Below are positions 58,206 through 64,000 of a stretch of 64,000 bases of DNA, one piece after another (the first letter of the stretch is position 1; each line of letters opens with the position of its first letter). The notes under the pieces are model-generated. The model saw only the letters and a program-made list of their open reading frames with translations, searched no databases and was not told the DNA's origin. Origin of the DNA: Bacteroidia bacterium (GTDB lineage: Bacteria > Bacteroidota > Bacteroidia > J057); the NCBI GenBank assembly GCA_030430205.1, contig JAUIGE010000031.1, positions 1 to 64,000 on the forward strand, in the 5' to 3' direction. The position numbers were made by a program, and so were the translations under genes.

Positions 58206-59750
58206 ATGAAGCTATACCCTATTGGCATCCAGGACTTTAAATCTCTTATCAGCGAGGGCTTTGTTTATATTGACAAAACCCAGGATGCTTATAATATCCT
58301 TCGAACGGGTAAATTTTACTTTTTCTCCCGCCCCCGGAGGTTTGGGAAATCGCTTTTGCTTTCCACCTTCAAATACATTTTCCAGGCAGAAAAAGAGCTG
58401 TTTCAGGGGCTTTGGATTTATGACAAACACGACTGGAAGCCACATCCGGTGATTCATTTGAGTTTTAGCGATATTGGGTATAAGGAGATTGGGCTCAGGG
58501 CAGCATTGGAGCAGGAGTTGAGGTTGAAGGCCGCAGAGTTTGGGCTAAAACTTAGTAGCCTGGGGCTCGGGCCTCAATTTCGGGAATTGATCACCAAAAT
58601 TCAGGAGCAGCACGGGAATGTCGTGCTGCTGATAGATGAATACGATAAGCCGCTGATTGATTATATAGATCAAATTGAGCAGGCGGAAGAAAACCGGGAA
58701 ATACTAAAAGGCTTTTACGCCATCCTGAAAGGATGCGGGCATTTGCTTCGGTTTTTGTTTATCACAGGGGTATCCAAATTTAGCAAGGTTTCTCTTTTTT
58801 CGGATTTGAATCATTTGGATGATTTGACCTTAAGTAGAATTGCAGCTACCGTTTGTGGGTATACTCCAGCAGAATTGGAGAACTATTTTGAGGAAGAAAT
58901 AAATAATTTAGGCAAAAAAAGTCGGCTTGATTCCCAGGCAATCAGAGAAAAAATCAAACATTATTATAATGGTTATCAGTGGGAGTTGGGTAGGCCACTT
59001 TACAATCCCTTTTCTGTATTGAGTTTATTTCGCCACCAAAAATTTGACATCTTCTGGTGGCATAGCGGGACGCCCTCTTTCCTTATCAAACTCCTGAAAT
59101 CCGAGTTTGAATATCAGCTGGAAAAAATAGAAGCAAACGAGTTTTTATTCGAAAGCTATACCCTGGATAACCTGAACTGGCAGTCCTTGATGTTCCAAAC
59201 GGGCTATTTTACCCTGGAATCCTACAATCCGGAAGAAGAGGTTTATACCTTGACCTACCCCAATTATGAGGTGAGGCGGTCCATGCAGTTTCATCTCTTT
59301 GAAGCTTTTAGCTATCACTCGCGGATCGAAAGCCAGTCTTTGTTTACTGAAATGAGAAAACGGCTGGAAGCCCAGGATATGCCTGGTTTTGTCGAAGCCA
59401 TCAATGTGCTATTTGCCAATATTCCCCATCAGATTTTCATTTCAAAACAGGAAGCCTTCTTCCATGCGATCCTTTATTTGAGTTTTAAAGGGATGGGGTT
59501 GCACGTCCAGACAGAAGTGAGTACTTCTAAGGGGCGTGTAGACTGTGTGGTGCATATTTCGTCCCGGATTTATGTGATAGAGTTTAAGTTGAATGAAAGC
59601 GCAGAGCTTGCCCTGAGTCAAATTCGGGAGAAGGAATACGGAAAACCCTTTTTCAATCAGGGAAAAGAAGTCCTGGCCCTCGGCATTTCTTTCCATTCGG
59701 AAAACAAAGAAGTGGCAGATTGGAAAGCGGAAACGCTTTTTATGCCCTAG
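58206..59750 (+). CDS. AAA-ATPase-like / PD-(D/E)XK nuclease superfamily protein
   Basis: IGIQDFKSLISEGFVYIDKTQDAYNIL; FSRPRRFGKSLLLSTFK; VVLLIDEYDKPLIDY; GRVDCVVHISSRIYVIEFKLNESAELALSQIREKEY. Confidence 0.93.
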   Translation: MKLYPIGIQDFKSLISEGFVYIDKTQDAYNILRTGKFYFFSRPRRFGKSLLLSTFKYIFQAEKELFQGLWIYDKHDWKPHPVIHLSFSDIGYKEIGLRAALEQELRLKAAEFGLKLSSLGLGPQFRELITKIQEQHGNVVLLIDEYDKPLIDYIDQIEQAEENREILKGFYAILKGCGHLLRFLFITGVSKFSKVSLFSDLNHLDDLTLSRIAATVCGYTPAELENYFEEEINNLGKKSRLDSQAIREKIKHYYNGYQWELGRPLYNPFSVLSLFRHQKFDIFWWHSGTPSFLIKLLKSEFEYQLEKIEANEFLFESYTLDNLNWQSLMFQTGYFTLESYNPEEEVYTLTYPNYEVRRSMQFHLFEAFSYHSRIESQSLFTEMRKRLEAQDMPGFVEAINVLFANIPHQIFISKQEAFFHAILYLSFKGMGLHVQTEVSTSKGRVDCVVHISSRIYVIEFKLNESAELALSQIREKEYGKPFFNQGKEVLALGISFHSENKEVADWKAETLFMP

Positions 59751-60957
59751 CCTTTAGCTCCTGCAATACAATCTCCGCTACGCGCGCAGAAGCGCCCGCC
59801 TCCCCCAAAGCCGCATACAATGCGGCATAATCCGCCTTCAATGCCGCCTGCCGTTCCGGCAGCATGAGTAGACGCTGCTCTGCGATCAGCCGCTTCGCCG
59901 TGAAAGCTGTTTGCAACAGCTCCGTGACAGCCTCTCTCCCCAAAATCAGGTTCACCAATGAGATGAATTCCACATTCACCAGCCGCTTTCCAATCTGGAA
60001 AGAAAGCCAGTTGCCGCGATAACAAACCACTTCGGGAACGCCAAAAAGCGCTGCCTCCAGCGTAGCCGTGCCGGAAGTCACCCAGGCGTAGTCTGCCTGT
60101 CCCAGCAACTCATAGGTGCGATTCATCCAAAGTTCCACTGAACTTTCGCCCAGGATCTCCTCATAAAAGGCACGCTCCCTGCTGGGCGCACCAGCGATGA
60201 TAAACCGCTTTTCAGGAAAAGCCTTCGCAGCCTTCAGCATCACAGGAAGCATGCGCCTGATCTCCTGCTTCCGGCTTCCCGGAAGCAAGGCAATGGTTTC
60301 GGGTTTTGGGTTTCGGGTTTCGGGTTTTGAGTCCTGTCCTGAGTCCTCGAAGGATGGTTTTTTTCCCGCCTCCCGCCTCTCGCCTCCCGCCTCTCTCCTC
60401 TCTTCTCTCTGCTCTCTGCTCTCTGCTCTCTCCTCTCTTCTCTCTTCTCTCTGCTCTCTGCTCTCATCCAACAACGGATGCCCCACAAAATCCACCTCCA
60501 TGCCTTCTTTCGCATAAAAGTCCTTTTCAAATGGCAAAATCACCATCATGCGATCTACCAGCGCCTTTATTTTCCTGACCCTGCCCTTTTTCCAGGCCCA
60601 TACCTGCGGAGAGATGTAGTAAAAAATAGGGATATGCAGGCTTTTGATAAAAGGGGCTAAACGCAAATTAAAGCCCGGATAATCCACCAGAATGACGGCA
60701 TCGGGTTGCCATTCGCTGATATCAGCCTCTACGGTCCTGAATAATTTCCGAATGGTTTTCAGGTTTTGAATGACTTCGATAAAGCCCATGAAATTGATGT
60801 CCTCTATATGTGCTACCAATTCCATTCCCTGCGCTTTCATCAGCTCTCCCCCTACGCCTCGAAATTGCAAATCCGGCTGTTTTGCCTGCATGGCTTTGAG
60901 GAGGTTACTGCTATGAAGATCGCCCGAGTCTTCTCCTGCTATGATGTAGATTTTCAT
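59740..60957 (-). CDS. lpxB: Lipid-A-disaccharide synthase LpxB with an approximately 56-aa in-frame heptamer-repeat insertion
   Basis: IIAGEDSGDLHSSNLLKAM; FRGVGGELMKAQGMELV; FYYISPQVWAWKKGRVRKIKALVDRMMVILPFEKDFY; VDFVGHPLLDE-[insert]-IALLPGSRKQEIRRMLPVML. Confidence 0.95.
   Translation of the reverse strand: MKIYIIAGEDSGDLHSSNLLKAMQAKQPDLQFRGVGGELMKAQGMELVAHIEDINFMGFIEVIQNLKTIRKLFRTVEADISEWQPDAVILVDYPGFNLRLAPFIKSLHIPIFYYISPQVWAWKKGRVRKIKALVDRMMVILPFEKDFYAKEGMEVDFVGHPLLDESREQREERREERAESREQREERREAGGERREAGKKPSFEDSGQDSKPETRNPKPETIALLPGSRKQEIRRMLPVMLKAAKAFPEKRFIIAGAPSRERAFYEEILGESSVELWMNRTYELLGQADYAWVTSGTATLEAALFGVPEVVCYRGNWLSFQIGKRLVNVEFISLVNLILGREAVTELLQTAFTAKRLIAEQRLLMLPERQAALKADYAALYAALGEAGASARVAEIVLQELKARA
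60295..60466 (-). repeat. Heptamer array R6: GAGAGCA/GAGAGAA/GAGAGGA/GRGAGGC units, core ATCCTTCGAGGACTCAGGACAGGACTCA, then AAACCCR units
   Basis: Direct reading of the - strand; encodes ESREQREERREERAESREQREERREAGGERREAGKKPSFEDSGQDSKPETRNPKPET. Confidence 0.97.
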
Positions 60958-61013
60958 TGCTTGTAAAGGTAAAAGGCCCTTCGTTAAAAGAAAAAAGCAC
61001 TTACCTTTAAAAG

Positions 61014-62207
61014 ATGAAAAGAGACTTGCAAAAAATTCTTGCCCAGGCGGATCAGTTTGTCAAAGAAGAGATGATCCCCCTGGAAATGCACTTACACCAG
61101 CATAAAAGCTGGGCAGAGGTAGAGGCCATCCTCGCCGAAAAACGGCAAATGGTCAAGGCCATGGGCCTTTGGACGCCACAGATCCCGGAGGAATATGGAG
61201 GGCTGGGCCTTTCTCTGCATGAACATGGCCAATTGATGGAGGTGTTGGGCCAAACGCTGTTTGGGCTCTATGCTTTTAACTGCCAGGCTCCCGATGCGGG
61301 AAATATGGAAATCCTGATCGAATTTGGGACAGATGAGCAGAAGGAGAAGTACCTCAAGCCGCTGTTGGCGGGTAAAACGCGCTCCTGCTTTTCGATGACC
61401 GAAAAGGACTTTGCCGGATCTAATCCGGTGCACATGGGCACCACCGCCATCCAGGATGGCGATGACTATGTGATCAACGGTCACAAATGGTTCACTTCTT
61501 CCGCCGAAGGCGCAGCCTTTGCCATCGTGATGTGCATCAGCCAGGAGGAGGCGTCATCGCCTTATGCACGCGCCAGCCAGATCATCGTCCCGACGGACAA
61601 TCCCGGCTTTGAGCATGTGCGCAAGATCTCTATCATGGGACATGAAGGCGCGGGCTGGGCCAGCCATTCAGAAGTCAGGTACAAGGATTGCCGGGTGCCC
61701 AAAAGCAACCTGCTCGGGGCCGATGGCGCAGGTTTTGCCATCGCCCAGACCCGTCTGGGGCCAGGGCGCATCCACCATTGCATGCGCTGGATCGGCATTT
61801 GCGAACGTGCTTTTCGCATGATGTGCCAGCGTGCCGCCACCCGGGAGTTGTCTCCAGGCAAGCCGCTTGCCAGCAAGCAAACGATCCAGAACTGGATCGC
61901 CGAGAGCCGCGCCGAGATACATGCGGCACGCCTCATGGTGCTGGACGCCGCCCAAAAGATGGACGAAAAAGGCGACAAGGCCGTCAGGATAGAGATTTCC
62001 GTCATAAAATTTTACTGTGCACAAGTGCTGCAAAATGTGCTCGACAGAGCCATACAGGTGCATGGCGCGCTGGGGATCAGCGATGATACGCCTTTGGCGT
62101 ATTGGTATAGCCACGAGCGTGGCGGCAGGATTTATGATGGGGCGGACGAAGTCCACAAGAGCCGCGTGGCGCGGACGATTTTGAAGGAATATGGGGTACG
62201 GGTGTGA
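61014..62207 (+). CDS. Acyl-CoA dehydrogenase family protein
   Basis: CFSMTEKDFAGSNPVHMGTTAIQDGDDYVINGHKWFTSSA; RLGPGRIHHCMRWIG; AIQVHGALGISDDTPLAYWYSHERGGRIYDGADEVHKSRVAR. Confidence 0.94.
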   Translation: MKRDLQKILAQADQFVKEEMIPLEMHLHQHKSWAEVEAILAEKRQMVKAMGLWTPQIPEEYGGLGLSLHEHGQLMEVLGQTLFGLYAFNCQAPDAGNMEILIEFGTDEQKEKYLKPLLAGKTRSCFSMTEKDFAGSNPVHMGTTAIQDGDDYVINGHKWFTSSAEGAAFAIVMCISQEEASSPYARASQIIVPTDNPGFEHVRKISIMGHEGAGWASHSEVRYKDCRVPKSNLLGADGAGFAIAQTRLGPGRIHHCMRWIGICERAFRMMCQRAATRELSPGKPLASKQTIQNWIAESRAEIHAARLMVLDAAQKMDEKGDKAVRIEISVIKFYCAQVLQNVLDRAIQVHGALGISDDTPLAYWYSHERGGRIYDGADEVHKSRVARTILKEYGVRV

Positions 62208-62223
62208 TGATGGGGGGAAGAGT

Positions 62224-62252
62224 GGACGCTGATTTTCGCTGATTTTTATGAT
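62224..62252 (+). repeat. Single-arm copy P4 of the GACGCWGATTTTCGCTGATTTTTATGAT family
   Basis: ggacgctgattttcgctgatttttatgat. Confidence 0.75.
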
Positions 62253-62275
62253 GAAAGATGTTTTTAAGAAAGAAG

Positions 62276-63022
62276 ATGAAAGATAAAATTGTTTTGGTAA
62301 CGGGCGCCGCCTTAGGCATTGGCAAAGCTGCTGCGCAGGCTTTTGCGGGACTTGGCGCGAAGCTGGCTTTGGCGGATATCCATGAAAAAGAAGGCAAAAA
62401 AGTGCTGGCGGAGTTACAGGCTGAAGGAGCAGAAGCTTTTTTTATGCAAACGGATGTAGCTGATTATGAAGTGGTAAAAGCTTTTGTAGCAAAAACGGTA
62501 GAGACCTTTGGAGGTCTGGACATCGCCCTCAATAATGCCGGTATTGGCAGCGAGCTCCGGCGTACCGCCGACTTCCAACTGGAAGACTGGGACAGGGTGA
62601 TAGCCGTCAATCAGACGGGTGTCTTCTATTGTATGAAGGAAGAGCTTTCCTATATGCAAAAAGCCCGGAAAGGCTGTATCGTCAATATTTCCTCTATGGC
62701 AGGCCTCAAGGCCATGCCCAACCAGATCGCCTATACGGCGAGCAAACATGCCGTCATCGGCATGACCAAAACAGCCGCGCTCGAATATGCCCGCCAGGGC
62801 ATACGCGTAAATGCCGTCTGCCCGGTATTCACCTCTACACCGCTTGTCGATAAGCTGATCAGCATGGGAGATAATATGGAGCAAAAGCTGCTCCGCAGCA
62901 TCCCCATGGGCCGCTTCGGCCAGGTCGCCGACATCGTCAACGCCATCTTATGGCTGTGTGATGACAAGTCGGATTTTGTGACTGGCCAAAGCCTGCCGAT
63001 AGATGGGGGGCAGATGTGTTAA
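62276..63022 (+). CDS. Short-chain dehydrogenase/reductase (glucose 1-dehydrogenase-like)
   Basis: KDKIVLVTGAALGIGKAAAQAFAGLGAKLALADI; ALNNAGIGSE; VNISSMAGLKAMPNQIAYTASKHAVIGMTKTAALEYARQGIRVNAVCP. Confidence 0.95.
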   Translation: MKDKIVLVTGAALGIGKAAAQAFAGLGAKLALADIHEKEGKKVLAELQAEGAEAFFMQTDVADYEVVKAFVAKTVETFGGLDIALNNAGIGSELRRTADFQLEDWDRVIAVNQTGVFYCMKEELSYMQKARKGCIVNISSMAGLKAMPNQIAYTASKHAVIGMTKTAALEYARQGIRVNAVCPVFTSTPLVDKLISMGDNMEQKLLRSIPMGRFGQVADIVNAILWLCDDKSDFVTGQSLPIDGGQMC

Positions 63023-64000
63023 TTATCTCTTCGAAGTCAATTCTATGATCGGAATAATCATCTCCTGCAGGCTGATGCCGCCATGCTGGAAGGTGTCCTT
63101 GTAGTAATTGACGTAGTAGTTGTAGTTGTTGGGATAGGCGAAGAAATAGTCTTCCATGGCGAAGACGTAGGAAGCGCTGACGCTGGACTGAGGAAGCCTG
63201 GCTTCCCTGGGATTGCGAACGCTGAAGACATGTTTTGCCTTATGATCGTAGTTGAGATTTCTCCCTTGCTTATAGCGCAGATTGGTAGTCGTCTTGCGGT
63301 CCCCGATAATTTTAGAAGGCCGCTTTACGCGAATGGTGCCGTGATCGGTCGCGATGACGATTTTGACATTTTTCCTGGCGAGCTTGCGTAGCATGACCAG
63401 GAAGGGCGAATGCTCCAGCCAGGAGCGGGAAATCTGCCTGTAGGCAGCTTCGTCGGGTGCGAGCTCGCGGATGATATTCATCTCGGTACGCGAGTGCGAA
63501 AGCAGGTCAATAAAATTGAACACCATGAAGTTGACATCATTGTTCAATAAATTGAGCACATTATCGGCCAGGGTTTTCCCTTCGTCTACCGTGATAACCT
63601 TGTTATAGCTGTGCTTTACGTTCATTCGGGCGCGCTTGAGGTGCTCGGCCAGCAGATCTCCTTCATGCAGGTTTTTGCCGCCCTCTTCTTCATCATTTTT
63701 CCAATACTGCCCATAGCGCTCAGAAATATCCAGAGGGTGTAAGCCTGAAAAAATGGCATTTCGCGCATATTGGGTTGCAGTAGGCAAAATGGAATAATAA
63801 GCCTCTTCCGAGTTGATGTAAAACAAATCCGAAATGATGGGCTCAAAAGTTTTCCATTGGTCATAACGCAGGCAGTCGACCAGGATGAAAAACACGCTGT
63901 CATAGCCTTCGCCTATATGCTTAAAGGTACTTTGAGAAAGGACATCCGGCGACAGCATGGGCTTGTGGTCAGGGTTGGTGGTATTGACCCAATCGAGGTA
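63023..64000 (-). CDS. porX: PorX-like T9SS two-component regulator, C-terminal PglZ-type domain; N-terminus beyond the window
   Basis: YDSVFFILVDCLRYDQWKTFEPII; SILPTATQYARNAIFSGLHPLDI; VKIVIATDHGTIRVKRPSKIIGDRKTTTNLRYKQGRNLNY; YYVNYYKDTFQHGGISLQEMIIPIIEL; frame open to the edge (YLDWVNTTNPDHKP). Confidence 0.85.
   Translation of the reverse strand, partial: YLDWVNTTNPDHKPMLSPDVLSQSTFKHIGEGYDSVFFILVDCLRYDQWKTFEPIISDLFYINSEEAYYSILPTATQYARNAIFSGLHPLDISERYGQYWKNDEEEGGKNLHEGDLLAEHLKRARMNVKHSYNKVITVDEGKTLADNVLNLLNNDVNFMVFNFIDLLSHSRTEMNIIRELAPDEAAYRQISRSWLEHSPFLVMLRKLARKNVKIVIATDHGTIRVKRPSKIIGDRKTTTNLRYKQGRNLNYDHKAKHVFSVRNPREARLPQSSVSASYVFAMEDYFFAYPNNYNYYVNYYKDTFQHGGISLQEMIIPIIELTSKR

Noticed and set aside
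61562-62005. Several antisense ORFs across the acyl-CoA dehydrogenase gene
   Set aside because: Shadow ORFs of a GC-rich gene; no motifs.

Overview
64-kb window from a Bacteroidota chromosome, probably Saprospiria-like. Support: a PorX-type regulator, five proteins with type IX secretion (T9SS) C-terminal sorting signals, and one TTG/TATATTTG promoter-like site. Content is mostly (i) core genes (cysC/cysD, pepP, ftsK, lolA, tsaE, ald, Mrp/NifU-like, floA, phoD-like, lpxB), (ii) a long + strand surface-polysaccharide locus (about 20.2-39.7 kb: glycosyltransferases, methyltransferases, a PseC-like aminotransferase, a Wzx-like flippase, an epimerase) continued by a - strand block, (iii) a carbamoyltransferase / DUF5989-like / SxtJ-like trio, and (iv) T9SS cargo proteins. 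No rRNA, tRNA, CRISPR array or transposase was recognised. The most unusual signal is a dispersed family of degenerate heptanucleotide arrays (GAGANNN and AAACCCR, joined by a CCTTCGAGGACTCAGGACAGG core). They lie inside or abutting coding sequences and are always in the same orientation relative to the gene. Because 7 = 1 mod 3, such arrays encode the same 7-residue-periodic, stop-free peptide in every frame. Two copies are large in-frame insertions between the two domains of GT-B enzymes: a GT4 glycosyltransferase and LpxB. The AAACCC part reads as telomere-like G-quadruplex sequence (GGGTTTY)n on the template strand. A second octanucleotide family appears to have supplied a signal peptide, and a third family (GACGCAGATTTTCGCTGATTTTTATGAT) forms intergenic palindromes and in one case supplies a start codon. 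All product names come from reading translated motifs; no database search was run.
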